NCBI GenBank assembly: GCA_016744015.1
Contig: JADGFD010000008.1
Span: forward strand, 98,217 to 162,216
Direction of reading: 5' to 3'
Source of the DNA: Paracoccaceae bacterium
GTDB taxonomy: Bacteria > Pseudomonadota > Alphaproteobacteria > Rhodobacterales > Rhodobacteraceae
DNA length: 64,000 nt
A program made the position numbers and the translations under genes. Numbering within the stretch: position 1 is the first letter of the stretch; every line of letters starts with the position of its first letter. The notes under the pieces were generated by a model. It was given only the letters and a program-made list of their open reading frames with translations, was not told the DNA's origin and did no database searches. Positions 34,078 to 42,559 of the stretch are shown here, piece after piece.

Positions 34078-34850
34078 GGCCAAACCGGATTGCGCTTTTC
34101 AAAAAAGGCTGAAATCCCCTCTGCGGCGGCGGGGGTTTCCCATGTGTTTGCCAGTGCTTCGATTGTGCGTTCAATCACGGCATCATCAATCACAGGCCCA
34201 AAGCTGCGCGCCAGCGCTTTAGCAGCGGCTACAGCGCTCGGGGCAGCTTTCAGATAAGGCTTCACCTCGGCCTCCACGGCAAGGTCCAAATGCTCGGGAA
34301 TCACCGATTTTGCCACCAGCCCCAGCACCTTAGCCTCAGCTGATTCAAAAATTCGGGCCGACATAAAAACCCGCCGCGCCATGGCTTCCCCCATGCGGGC
34401 TATCACGTAAGGCGAGATGGTAGCCGGAATCAGGCCCAGCCGTGTTTCGGTCAGCCCCAGCTTCGCCCCCTCGGCGGCAATCGCCACATCGCACACCGAA
34501 ATCAGGCCAACCCCGCCGCCAAAAGCATTACCCTGCACGCGGCCAATCAGCGGCTTGGGCATTTCATTAAGCTTGCGCAGCATTTGCGCCAGCGCGCGCG
34601 CACCATCCATGCGCTCTTTACGGCTCGCACTCATCTGCGTTTTCATCCAGCCAAGGTCTCCACCTGCGCAAAAGCTGGCACCCGTGCCTGTAAGCACCAC
34701 CACGCGCACGCTCGGGTCTGCCCCAAGATCAGCCGCCGCCTGCGTTAGCTCCGCGATCATCTCGGCAGACATTGCATTGTGCTTTTCCGTCCGCGCCAAT
34801 GCCAGCACAGCCACGCCGCGCTCGTCCTTTTCAATCACAATCGTCTTCAT
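34074..34850 (-). CDS. Enoyl-CoA hydratase/isomerase family, probable methylglutaconyl-CoA hydratase
   Basis: This 258-residue crotonase-fold enzyme has the oxyanion-hole segments GTGASFCAGGDLGWM near residue 58 and GNAFGGGVGLISVCDVAIA near 105, and Glu in LTETRLGLIPATISPYV. It is the last gene of a leucine-degradation cluster after HMG-CoA lyase, where the missing step is hydration of 3-methylglutaconyl-CoA to HMG-CoA. The assignment to that step is contextual. No transporter or fatty-acid genes are near. The length is typical (about 260). Confidence 0.87.
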   Translation of the reverse strand: MKTIVIEKDERGVAVLALARTEKHNAMSAEMIAELTQAAADLGADPSVRVVVLTGTGASFCAGGDLGWMKTQMSASRKERMDGARALAQMLRKLNEMPKPLIGRVQGNAFGGGVGLISVCDVAIAAEGAKLGLTETRLGLIPATISPYVIARMGEAMARRVFMSARIFESAEAKVLGLVAKSVIPEHLDLAVEAEVKPYLKAAPSAVAAAKALARSFGPVIDDAVIERTIEALANTWETPAAAEGISAFFEKRNPVWP

Positions 34851-34860
34851 AAATCCCTCC

Positions 34861-34883
34861 GTAGGGTGGGTTTCTAACCCACC
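34861..34883. repeat. GTAGGGTGGG palindromic repeat, copy 3
   Basis: GTAGGGTGGGTTTCTAACCC plus ACC is a dispersed repeat. Its minus-strand reading GGTGGGTTAG forms the last codons and the TAG stop of the HMG-CoA lyase gene. Confidence 0.8.
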
Positions 34884-35725
34884 AACCCCTTCGCAAAACC
34901 CGCCGCATCTTCCAGCCGCGCCCTGTCCAGCCCCGTTTCATATCCCAACTCGCTCAGCCTTCTAGCCACCGCCAGCGTGTCCACATTACCTGCTGCTCCG
35001 GGTGCATAGGGGCACCCCCCCAACCCACCGATCGCAGCATCAAAGCACCGCAGTCCCGCCTTCAAGCTCGCTTCAATATTGTCAACGGCGCGCCCGTTTG
35101 TATCATGGTAATGCCCCGCCAGATTGCCCGCAGGCACCGCCCGCAAAACAGCCTCCAACATCGTCGATACCGTATCCGGCACCCCCGCGCCAATGGTATC
35201 TCCCAGCGAAATCTCGTAGCAGCCCATATCGTGCAAAGCCTTCGCCACCCGTGCCACCTCTTGTGGGGCCACAGCCCCGTCATAGGGGCACTCAACCACG
35301 CAAGAAACATACCCCCGCACCGGAATGCCATCCGCCAGCGCGGCAGCAACCAAAGGCGCAAATCGCGTAAGGCTCTCCTCAATGCTGCAATTTATATTGG
35401 CCTTTGAGAACCCCTCTGAAGCCGAGCCAAAAATGGCCACCTCATCAGCCCGCGCCGCGCGCGCCGCTTCATAGCCACGCATATTTGGCGTAAGCGCCGT
35501 ATAAGCAACGCCTTGCTGGCGCTTAATGCCCGCCAAAACCTCCGCAGCATCCGCCATCTGCGGCACCCATTTCGGAGATACAAAGCTCGTAACTTCAATA
35601 TGATCAAAGCCGCATGCGCTCAACCTATCAACCAGTTCCACCTTTTCCGCCGCTGAAATCATCACCGCTTCATTTTGCAAGCCATCCCGCGGCCCCATTT
35701 CAAAAACACGCACAAAATCAAGCAT
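34874..35725 (-). CDS. Hydroxymethylglutaryl-CoA lyase
   Basis: This TIM-barrel lyase of about 283 residues cleaves HMG-CoA to acetoacetate and acetyl-CoA, the last step of leucine degradation. It opens with VRVFEMGPRDGLQNEAVMIS, including the metal and catalytic RDGLQNE. It also has HYHDTNGRAVDNIEA near 205 and the Cys loop GGLGGCPYAPGAAGN near 240. The frame opens at 35737, but the ATG at 35725 has GAGGT 6 nt upstream. It overlaps the GST gene end by 8 bp. The stop codon is supplied by the dispersed repeat at 34861. Confidence 0.93.
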   Translation of the reverse strand: MLDFVRVFEMGPRDGLQNEAVMISAAEKVELVDRLSACGFDHIEVTSFVSPKWVPQMADAAEVLAGIKRQQGVAYTALTPNMRGYEAARAARADEVAIFGSASEGFSKANINCSIEESLTRFAPLVAAALADGIPVRGYVSCVVECPYDGAVAPQEVARVAKALHDMGCYEISLGDTIGAGVPDTVSTMLEAVLRAVPAGNLAGHYHDTNGRAVDNIEASLKAGLRCFDAAIGGLGGCPYAPGAAGNVDTLAVARRLSELGYETGLDRARLEDAAGFAKGLVG

Positions 35726-36356
35726 CTGAGACCTCATAGTAATCTTTTACATAAAGTAGAACTTCACCTGCCTGCGGTAAAGCTCCCTGAAAGGCCGCGC
35801 GTGCCGACAGTCTTTCATAATAAGCAGCAACCCTCGGAAACCCCTCAAGCTTTACAAAATGTTGTGCCATATAAAGCGCCTGACCCAAAGCTACATCTGC
35901 CGCTGAAAATTCGCCCAGCACATACGCACGGTTCTCCAGCCGCCCCTCAAGCGCGGCATAGGTTTTCCCGAGCCGCATCGCCTCTATTTTGCACACCAGA
36001 TTTGAGCGCGCCTCTGGCGGATAAATTGCAATATGCTGCTGGGTCAGCGCCGCCGTGTGCTGGCTCATGGTCTCCGCAAAATTCAGCCAGTTGAGCCAGT
36101 CCATCCCCGCACCCGCCAGCCCCTGCTCCACATGTCGCTCCGCCAAATATTGCAACGCCGCAAGGCTCTCAAAAATCACCCCGCCGTCAATCTCCAGCGC
36201 CGGCACCCGCCCTGCGGGGTGCAACGCCAGATAGGCCGGGTCCCGCAATGAGCGATCAAACGGATGCATAACCAACTCGAAATCCAGCCCCAGCTCATAA
36301 AGCATCCACAAGACCCGCATAGAGCGGGTCTGCGCAGAATGGTGCAGCCGGATCAT
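35718..36356 (-). CDS. Glutathione S-transferase family protein
   Basis: This 212-residue two-domain protein has an N-terminal thioredoxin-like GST domain (MIRLHHSAQTRSMRVLWMLY with the catalytic Ser/Thr region, then GRVPALEIDGGVIFESLAAL near 50-70). An all-helical C-terminal domain follows (DVALGQALYMAQHFV). It is embedded between mccA and the HMG-CoA lyase gene with overlaps of 4 and 8 bp. Its role there is unknown; conjugation of reactive acyl or aldehyde by-products is one possibility. Confidence 0.87.
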   Translation of the reverse strand: MIRLHHSAQTRSMRVLWMLYELGLDFELVMHPFDRSLRDPAYLALHPAGRVPALEIDGGVIFESLAALQYLAERHVEQGLAGAGMDWLNWLNFAETMSQHTAALTQQHIAIYPPEARSNLVCKIEAMRLGKTYAALEGRLENRAYVLGEFSAADVALGQALYMAQHFVKLEGFPRVAAYYERLSARAAFQGALPQAGEVLLYVKDYYEVSDA

Positions 36357-38266
36357 GTGTCTTCCATCCGTAAAAGCACGGCGCCACTTTCCACCTGTGT
36401 GCCGACGCTGGCAAGCACCTCGCCGACCACCCCGTCAAAGGGTGCGCGCAGGGTATGCTCCATCTTCATGGCTTCCATCACCAGCAGCGCCGCACCGGCC
36501 TCTACAGTATCGCCCGCCGCAGCCAGCACCGCTTGCACCATGCCCGGCATTGGTGCCAGCAATGCCCCTGCGCCTGTCTCACCCCCCGCTTCACGGTTCA
36601 AAGGGTCGTCAATTTCCGCGATAATGCGCGCGCCGTTAATGGTGGCATACACTTTACGCCCTAACCGCCGCACCCGCGTTTTTTGCACCCGCCCGCCAAG
36701 CTTCACTGTCCAGTCTGCGCCCTCTTGGCCCAGCACTGTTAGCTCAACGCCATCCACATTGTATCGCCCGTCGCCCAGTACTTGCACCCAGTGGCCTTCG
36801 CCATCCAAGCCTACGCGCTGTCGTAATGGTTGCCAAAGGGTAAACCCTTCACCCCAATCCTGTGCCGCCACCGCCAGCAAGGCCCGCGCGCCCTCGGGCT
36901 CAGCAGGCTCTGCTACCAGCGCCTCGAGCTCCCGCTCAATCAGCCCCGTGTCCATCTGTCCCTTGGCAAAATCCTCTTGCGCCACCAACCGCGCCAGAAA
37001 CGCCACATTGGTTTTGCAGCCGATAATTTCGGTTTGCTGCAAAGCCTGCCGCATGGCCACCAAAACCGCTGACCGGCTTTCCCCATGCATCGTGAGCTTA
37101 GCGATCATCGGGTCATAAAAAGGGGATATCTCATCCCCCGCCCGCACACCGCTATCTATCCGCACGCCATCCGGAAAGTTGAGCACCGCAAGCTGCCCCG
37201 TTGCCGGTAAAAACCCCGCTGGCACATCCTCTGCATAGATACGTGCTTCAACCGCATGGCCCTTGCACGCAACATCGGCCTGCGCAGGCACCCGCCCACC
37301 ACTGGCCACCTCAAGCTGCAATTGCACCAAATCAAGCCCTATAATTTCCTCGGTCACCGGATGCTCCACCTGAAGCCGCGTGTTCATCTCCATGAACCAA
37401 AATCCGTCCGCCCGCAGCCCTTCGGCCCCATCGACAATAAATTCCACCGTGCCCGCGCCGCTATAGCCAATCGCCTGCGCCGCCTTCACCGCCGCCGCGC
37501 CCATCGCGTTGCGCATTTCCTCGGTCATCCCCGGTGCGGGCGCTTCCTCAATCACTTTCTGGTGCCGCCGTTGTAGCGAGCAATCCCGCTCAAACAAGTG
37601 CACCGCCCCGCCGTGATTATCACCAAACACCTGCATTTCAATATGCCGCGGGCTCAGGATATACTTCTCGATCAACACCTGATCATTGCCAAAACTAGCG
37701 CTGCCCTCACGGCGTGCCGCCTGCAAACCCTCCATAAACATAGCGCTATCGTCGACGCGGCGCATCCCTTTACCGCCCCCCCCCGCGACTGCCTTGATAA
37801 GCACCGGATAGCCAATCTCCGCAGCCTTTTCGGCCAAAAACGCATCATCCTGATTATCCCCATGATACCCCGGCACCACAGGCACATCTGCATCTTCCAT
37901 CAAAACCTTGGCCGCATCCTTCAGTCCCATCGCTTTAATGGCATGGCTTGAAGGCCCAATAAAAACCAGCCCCGCCGCCTCAACTGCCTCCACAAACCCC
38001 GGGTTTTCACTCAAAAACCCATAGCCGGGGTGAATGGCCTCGGCCCCCGTTTGCAGCGCGGCGGCAATAATTCTATCGCCCAGCAAATAGCTTTCATTCA
38101 CCGGCGGCGGCCCCAGCCGCACCGCCTCATCTGCCATCGCCACGTGTTTAGAAAGCGCATCCGCGTCTGAGTAAACCGCCACCGTGGCCACGCCCATTTT
38201 CTGCGCAGTTTCCATGATCCGGCAGGCAATTTCGCCGCGGTTCGCGATTAAAATCTTGTTAAACAT
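36353..38266 (-). CDS. mccA: Methylcrotonyl-CoA carboxylase, biotin carboxylase/carrier subunit (alpha)
   Basis: This 637-residue subunit carboxylates biotin with ATP and bicarbonate. The N-terminal MFNKILIANRGEIACRIMET, the ATP-grasp loop KAVAGGGGKGMRRVDD near 160 and a C-terminal biotinyl domain (VMEAMKMEHTL) are all present. With the carboxyltransferase subunit it converts 3-methylcrotonyl-CoA to 3-methylglutaconyl-CoA in leucine catabolism. The frame is open to 38413, but ATG 38266 has AGGAG upstream and fits the family. It overlaps the methyltransferase gene by 8 bp. Confidence 0.93.
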   Translation of the reverse strand: MFNKILIANRGEIACRIMETAQKMGVATVAVYSDADALSKHVAMADEAVRLGPPPVNESYLLGDRIIAAALQTGAEAIHPGYGFLSENPGFVEAVEAAGLVFIGPSSHAIKAMGLKDAAKVLMEDADVPVVPGYHGDNQDDAFLAEKAAEIGYPVLIKAVAGGGGKGMRRVDDSAMFMEGLQAARREGSASFGNDQVLIEKYILSPRHIEMQVFGDNHGGAVHLFERDCSLQRRHQKVIEEAPAPGMTEEMRNAMGAAAVKAAQAIGYSGAGTVEFIVDGAEGLRADGFWFMEMNTRLQVEHPVTEEIIGLDLVQLQLEVASGGRVPAQADVACKGHAVEARIYAEDVPAGFLPATGQLAVLNFPDGVRIDSGVRAGDEISPFYDPMIAKLTMHGESRSAVLVAMRQALQQTEIIGCKTNVAFLARLVAQEDFAKGQMDTGLIERELEALVAEPAEPEGARALLAVAAQDWGEGFTLWQPLRQRVGLDGEGHWVQVLGDGRYNVDGVELTVLGQEGADWTVKLGGRVQKTRVRRLGRKVYATINGARIIAEIDDPLNREAGGETGAGALLAPMPGMVQAVLAAAGDTVEAGAALLVMEAMKMEHTLRAPFDGVVGEVLASVGTQVESGAVLLRMEDT

Positions 38267-38807
38267 CACGCCTGCTCCTTTTAGCAATGGTGACAAACCC
38301 GTCCCCATTCGCCACGTCCATTGACTCAATATCGCTAAACCCGAGCGCCCCAAGTTGCGCATCATAGGCCTGTCCGTCCGGCAAAGTTGACTCGCCAAAT
38401 ACTTCGCCGCCAATCACCAGCCTACCCTCAGGGCGCAACACCCGCGCAGCCTCGGCAAGCCCCTTATTGGCATCCTCTAAATGGTGGACAACATTGATAA
38501 ATGCCACCACGTCAAAGCTATCGTCGTCAAAGGGCAAGGCCTCGCCCGCGGCTACTGCATACTCAATTTTTGAAGCACCCCCCGTGGCGGCTTTAGCGTG
38601 TTCAATCATGCGGGCAAACGGGTCCACCCCCACCAGTTTTCCGGCCTTCCCTTCGATCAACCGAAGCGCCGCGCCGGTGCCGCAGCCAATATCAAGCACG
38701 TCCTCGCCCGCCGCAATGCCCGCCGCGCCCATCACCCATTGGTTGGAGACATCCTCACCGTAGTTTTTGGCATACCAATCTATGGCCTTATCGTCCCAAT
38801 CGGCCAT
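38259..38807 (-). CDS. Class I SAM-dependent methyltransferase
   Basis: This 182-residue methyltransferase has motif I VLDIGCGTGAALRLIEGK near residue 38, motif II near GVDPFARMIEHAK, and DSFDVVAFINVVHHLEDANK near 105 (UbiE/Methyltransf_11-like). The substrate is unknown. It lies between mccB (2 bp away) and mccA (8-bp overlap), so it is translationally part of the leucine operon. That is an unusual location; its role may relate to branched-chain acyl compounds or may be incidental. Confidence 0.85.
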   Translation of the reverse strand: MADWDDKAIDWYAKNYGEDVSNQWVMGAAGIAAGEDVLDIGCGTGAALRLIEGKAGKLVGVDPFARMIEHAKAATGGASKIEYAVAAGEALPFDDDSFDVVAFINVVHHLEDANKGLAEAARVLRPEGRLVIGGEVFGESTLPDGQAYDAQLGALGFSDIESMDVANGDGFVTIAKRSRRDV

Positions 38808-38809
38808 GG

Positions 38810-40432
38810 TTACATCCGAAACACGCCAAAACGTGTCTCCTCAATTTCTGCGTTCAAACAGGCACGGAGCGATAGCCCGATGACCTCACGGGTTTTGCGC
38901 GGGTCAATGATCCCGTCATCCCACAGCCGCGCTGTGGCATAAAGCGGGTGGCTTTGTTCTTCAAACATCGCCAGCGTTGGCGCCTTAAATGCCGCTTCCT
39001 CCTCGTCGCTCCAGCTTCCGCCCGCGCGCTCGATCCCGTCGCGCTTTACGGTCGCCAGCACGCCCGCAGCCTGCTCGCCGCCCATCACCGAAATCCGCGA
39101 ATTTGGCCATGTCCACAGGAACCGCGGGCTATAGGCCCGCCCAGACATCCCGTAATTTCCGGCCCCAAAAGAGCCGCCAACCAGCACCGTCACCTTAGGC
39201 ACCGAAGCGCAGGCCACCGCCGTTACCAGCTTGGCCCCGTGCCGCGCTATCCCCTCGGCCTCATATTTTTGCCCCACCATAAAGCCGGTGATATTTTGCA
39301 AAAACACCAGTGGGATTTTGCGCTGGCAACACAGCTCAACAAAATGCGCCCCCTTCACGGCGCTCTCGCTAAACAGCACGCCGTTATTGGCAATTATCCC
39401 CACGGGAATCCCTTCAATATTGGCAAAGCCACACACCAAAGTGGTGCCATACCGCGCCTTGAACTCATCAAATTCCGAGCCATCCACCGTGCGGGCAATC
39501 ACTTCCCGAATATCATATGGCACCTTCGGATCTGCCGGTATCACCCCCAGCATCTCGTCGGGATCATAAGCCGGAGCTTCCCCCTGTAGGGTGGGGTTAT
39601 TTACCCCACCAATCGACGCAACAGCCTGCCGCGCCAACGCCAGCGCATGTCCGTCATCCTCCGCCAAATAATCCGCCACGCCCGAAAGCCGGGTATGCAC
39701 ATCACCACCGCCCAAATCCTCAGCCGAAACCACCTCACCCGTGGCCGCCTTAACCAAAGGCGGCCCCGCCAAAAAGATCGTGCCCTGCTCTTTTACAATG
39801 ATCGAAACATCGCTCATGGCCGGCACATAAGCGCCCCCCGCCGTGCAACTTCCCATCACCACCGCGATCTGTGCAATCCCCTTAGCGCTCATCCGCGCTT
39901 GGTTATAAAATATCCGGCCAAAATGGTCTCGGTCCGGGAAAACCTCATCTTGGTTCGGCAGGTTCGCCCCGCCACTATCCACCAGATAAACACAAGGCAG
40001 CCCGTTTTCCTCGGCAATCTCCTGCGCCCGCAAATGCTTCTTCACCGTCATCGGATAATACGTACCACCCTTCACAGTCGCATCATTGCAAACCACCATC
40101 ACCTCGCGCCCATGCACCAACCCAATGCCCGCAATCACGCCCGCCGCAGGGGCCACGCCACCATAAAGCCCATGCGCCGCCAGCGCCCCAATTTCCAAAA
40201 ACGGAGACCCCGCATCCAACAGCCCCGCCACACGGTCCCGCGGTAGCATTTTCCCCCGCGACAGGTGGCGCTTGCGCGACCCTTCGGAGCCTCCGAGGGT
40301 TGCTTCGTGCGCTTGCTCAGCAATGCCACCCAGCGCCTCCAGAAACGCCTTCGCGTTAACCAAATATTCATCAGAATTTTGTGAAATAGTGGAAGTAAGT
40401 TTAGCCAATAGCCCGCCCCTTGACGATATCAT
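38810..40432 (-). CDS. mccB: Methylcrotonyl-CoA carboxylase, carboxyltransferase subunit (beta)
   Basis: This subunit of up to 540 residues transfers carboxyl from biotin to 3-methylcrotonyl-CoA. It has the crotonase-like double domain: [20 protein letters not shown] near 145, [20 protein letters not shown] near 190, and [20 protein letters not shown] near 430. The ATG at 40432 lies inside the plus-strand hicAB promoter. A TTG at 40408, preceded by AAGGGG and starting MAKLTSTIS, is closer to the family N-terminus and may be the true start. A dispersed repeat is in frame at residues about 275-283. Confidence 0.93.
   Translation of the reverse strand: MISSRGGLLAKLTSTISQNSDEYLVNAKAFLEALGGIAEQAHEATLGGSEGSRKRHLSRGKMLPRDRVAGLLDAGSPFLEIGALAAHGLYGGVAPAAGVIAGIGLVHGREVMVVCNDATVKGGTYYPMTVKKHLRAQEIAEENGLPCVYLVDSGGANLPNQDEVFPDRDHFGRIFYNQARMSAKGIAQIAVVMGSCTAGGAYVPAMSDVSIIVKEQGTIFLAGPPLVKAATGEVVSAEDLGGGDVHTRLSGVADYLAEDDGHALALARQAVASIGGVNNPTLQGEAPAYDPDEMLGVIPADPKVPYDIREVIARTVDGSEFDEFKARYGTTLVCGFANIEGIPVGIIANNGVLFSESAVKGAHFVELCCQRKIPLVFLQNITGFMVGQKYEAEGIARHGAKLVTAVACASVPKVTVLVGGSFGAGNYGMSGRAYSPRFLWTWPNSRISVMGGEQAAGVLATVKRDGIERAGGSWSDEEEAAFKAPTLAMFEEQSHPLYATARLWDDGIIDPRKTREVIGLSLRACLNAEIEETRFGVFRM
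39586..39610. repeat. GTAGGGTGGG palindromic repeat, copy 4, inside mccB
   Basis: GTAGGGTGGGGTTATTTACC plus CCACC is a dispersed-family copy inside the mccB coding sequence. On the minus strand it is read in frame as GGVNNPTLQ and does not interrupt translation. Confidence 0.8.
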
Positions 40433-40448
40433 ATTTTGATACTATAAG
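40420..40448 (+). promoter_or_regulatory. hicAB promoter with a palindrome in its spacer
   Basis: TTGACG, 17 nt, TATAAG is a good sigma-70 promoter on the plus strand. The spacer contains TATCA-N5-TGATA (40427-40441), a perfect 5-bp dyad placed to block polymerase, as expected for an autorepressed toxin-antitoxin promoter. Confidence 0.65.
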
Positions 40449-40463
40449 TGTAGTGTCAACCCA

Positions 40464-40488
40464 ACGGCTCTGATTGTCAGAGTCGTTA
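40464..40488. promoter_or_regulatory. Candidate HicB operator
   Basis: AACG-g-CTCTGA-TTG-TCAGAG-t-CGTT is a 25-bp inverted repeat with one mismatch pair, starting about 10 nt after the expected hicAB transcription start. It is a plausible binding site for the ribbon-helix-helix domain of HicB. Confidence 0.55.
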
Positions 40489-40578
40489 GTTAAAACGGAG
40501 AGAGCATGATGTTTTGTCTTATTCAATTTACCTTTTCCTGTGAAAGGGTAAAACAACCAGATAAAAGGACATTCACCA

Positions 40579-40836
40579 ATGGTTTCCGCCAAAAACACCC
40601 GCACGCTTCGCACCATATTCGAAACCCCAACCCGCGCTAATCTTCGCTGGTCTGACATTGAAAAATGCTTAATCACGTTAGGCGCTGAAATTTCGGAAGG
40701 TTCCGGCTCCCGTGTTCGCATCAAGCTAAATGGCGAGCGTATGACCTTCCACCGCCCCCACCCGAGCCCAGATACCGATAAAGGCGCAGTGGTTACACTT
40801 CGCAAGTTTCTTAAAAATGCAGGATACGATCCATGA
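40579..40836 (+). CDS. hicA: HicA-type toxin
   Basis: The 85-residue product shows the HicA dsRBD-like mRNA interferase layout: MVSAKNTRTLRTIFETPTRA at the N-terminus, the strand-turn EGSGSRVRIKLNGERMTFHR in the middle, and the terminal helix VTLRKFLKNAGYDP. Classical HicA carries a catalytic His in a GSH motif; here the position reads GSR, with a His later in FHRPHP. HicA cleaves mRNA when free of HicB. It overlaps hicB by 4 bp. Confidence 0.85.
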   Translation: MVSAKNTRTLRTIFETPTRANLRWSDIEKCLITLGAEISEGSGSRVRIKLNGERMTFHRPHPSPDTDKGAVVTLRKFLKNAGYDP

Positions 40837-41195
40837 AAACCTATAAAGGATACACCGCTTCCGTTCGGTTTGAAAACGGCGACAATCTGCTGCACGGCAC
40901 TGTTGAAGGCATCCGCGACGTAATTCACTTTGCGGGCACCTCGGTAGATGAGCTTGAAACTGCCTTCCATGATAGCGTAGACGACTACCTTGACTGGTGT
41001 GGCGAAGACGGCGTTTCGCCTGAAAAACCCTATTCTGGCAAACTGGCTTTCCGCACCACGCCCGAACATCACCGCATGATTTCTGAAGCCGCCATCGCGG
41101 AGGCGCGCTCTATCAACCAGTGGATGGATGACGCGCTTGAGGCTGCTGCCCGAGCAACACTTGCCAGTGGCTCCCGAAAAGTTCGCACCGGCTAG
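40833..41195 (+). CDS. hicB: HicB-type antitoxin with ribbon-helix-helix domain
   Basis: This 120-residue antitoxin has the partial-RNase-H-like HicB fold (YKGYTASVRFENGDNLLHGT, then TSVDELETAFHDSVDDYLDW) and a C-terminal Arc/MetJ-type RHH domain (RTTPEHHRMISEAAIAEARS, then INQWMDDALEAA) for autoregulation. It overlaps hicA by 4 bp and ends 2 bp before the stop of ivd on the opposite strand. Confidence 0.9.
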   Translation: MKTYKGYTASVRFENGDNLLHGTVEGIRDVIHFAGTSVDELETAFHDSVDDYLDWCGEDGVSPEKPYSGKLAFRTTPEHHRMISEAAIAEARSINQWMDDALEAAARATLASGSRKVRTG

Positions 41196-41197
41196 CA

Positions 41198-42361
41198 TCA
41201 CCCCGTCACCTTCATCAATTCCCGACCAATCAGCATCCGCCTAATCTCACTTGTCCCCGCGCCAATTTCCATCAGTTTGGCATCGCGCATGATTCTACTC
41301 AAAGGCGAATCACTCATATAGCCCGCGCCGCCCATGGCCTGCACACCTTGCACCGCCACTTCCATAGCTTTTTCGCTTGCGTAAAGCACACAGCCAGCGG
41401 CGTCCTGTCGCGTCACTTCGCCACGGTCACACGACTGCGCCACCGCATAAACATAGGCCCGCGCCGCGTTCATAGTGCTGTAAATGTCGGCAATTTTGCC
41501 CTGCATCAGCTGGAAATCGCCAATCTTCTGCCCAAATTGCTTCCGCTCATGCATGTAGGGCATAATGTGGTCGAGCACCGCGTGAATAAGTCCCACGCCG
41601 ATGCCGCTCAGCACCACGCGCTCATAATCAAGGCCAGACATCAGCACGTTCACGCCCCTGCCTTCTTCGCCCAGCACGTTTTCAAACGGCACTTCAACAT
41701 CCTCAAAAATCAGCTCGGCGGTGTTGCTCCCGCGCATACCCATTTTGTCAAAATGCGCGCTGGTTGAAAAACCCTTCATGGATTTCTCGATAATAAACGC
41801 CGTCATCCCCCGCGCACCCGCCTCGGGGTCGGTCTTGGCATACACCACCAAAGTGTCAGCATCCGGCCCGTTGGTGATCCAATATTTGGTGCCGTTCAGA
41901 ATGTAGCGGTCATTACGCTTCTCGGCCCGCAGCTTCATCGAAACCACATCCGACCCAGCACCTGCTTCACTCATCGCCAAAGCGCCCACGTGCTCACCTG
42001 AGATCAACCCCGGCAAATATTGCCGCTTCTGCGCTTCCGAACCATTCAGCTTGATCTGATTCACACACAGGTTTGAATGCGCCCCATATGAAAGGCTCAC
42101 CGAGGCCGAGGCCCTTGCCAACTCCTCCACCACAACCGTGTGCGCCAAATACCCCATGCCAGCCCCGCCAAATTCTTCCGGCACGGTCACGCCCAACAAG
42201 CCTAGCTCGCCCATCTCTTTCCACAGCGCTGGCGGAAAGGCATTGCTCGCATCAATCTCCGCCGCCATCGGCGCCACGCGCTCCTGCGCCCAGCGATGCA
42301 CCATATCGCGCAAAGCTTCGATATCTTCTCCAAGGGCGAAATTCATTGAAGCTGTAAACAT
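41198..42361 (-). CDS. ivd: Isovaleryl-CoA dehydrogenase
   Basis: This 387-residue FAD flavoprotein oxidises isovaleryl-CoA to 3-methylcrotonyl-CoA and passes electrons to ETF. Acyl-CoA dehydrogenase signatures are [20 protein letters not shown] near 130 and [20 protein letters not shown] near 290, with the IVD-type [20 protein letters not shown] near 345. The catalytic Glu of IVD lies in helix G ([11 protein letters not shown]). The ATG 42361 follows AGGAG; the frame-opening codon at 42385 is less likely. It is the promoter-proximal gene of the leucine pathway. Confidence 0.94.
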   Translation of the reverse strand: MFTASMNFALGEDIEALRDMVHRWAQERVAPMAAEIDASNAFPPALWKEMGELGLLGVTVPEEFGGAGMGYLAHTVVVEELARASASVSLSYGAHSNLCVNQIKLNGSEAQKRQYLPGLISGEHVGALAMSEAGAGSDVVSMKLRAEKRNDRYILNGTKYWITNGPDADTLVVYAKTDPEAGARGMTAFIIEKSMKGFSTSAHFDKMGMRGSNTAELIFEDVEVPFENVLGEEGRGVNVLMSGLDYERVVLSGIGVGLIHAVLDHIMPYMHERKQFGQKIGDFQLMQGKIADIYSTMNAARAYVYAVAQSCDRGEVTRQDAAGCVLYASEKAMEVAVQGVQAMGGAGYMSDSPLSRIMRDAKLMEIGAGTSEIRRMLIGRELMKVTG

Positions 42362-42386
42362 GTAATTCTCCTGCTTTTCATACAAA

Positions 42387-42400
42387 TGAACATACGTTCA
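42387..42400. promoter_or_regulatory. Candidate TetR-type operator before ivd
   Basis: TGAAC-ATAC-GTTCA lies 26 bp upstream of the ivd start. The arms are identical to those of TGAAC-GTTC-GTTCA at 50942, beside a TetR gene. This suggests a common regulator of the two loci. Confidence 0.5.
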
Positions 42401-42494
42401 GTTATAAAGCAAGCTAATTCGACCCGCCACAAGCGCTGTGCTTTCAGCGCGGCGCGTACCCGATATCGCAAAGTAGTGCCAGCTCGCCGCGCCG

Positions 42495-42555
42495 CTACCG
42501 AGGCGAAGCCGAGGCCACGGCCCGTAGGGCATCCTTCGCGCGGCTTCGCCTCGGT
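42495..42555 (-). repeat. GGCCTCGGCTTCGCCTCGG-type repeat, copy B (inverted, with a second arm)
   Basis: The sequence from 42495 to 42530 is the reverse complement of copy A at 20054. It is followed 31 nt later by GGCTTCGCCTCGGT (42542-42555), which pairs perfectly over 14 bp with 42497-42510. The element sits between ivd and the HupE gene and could form a stable cruciform or transcript hairpin. Confidence 0.7.
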
Positions 42556-42559
42556 GGCC

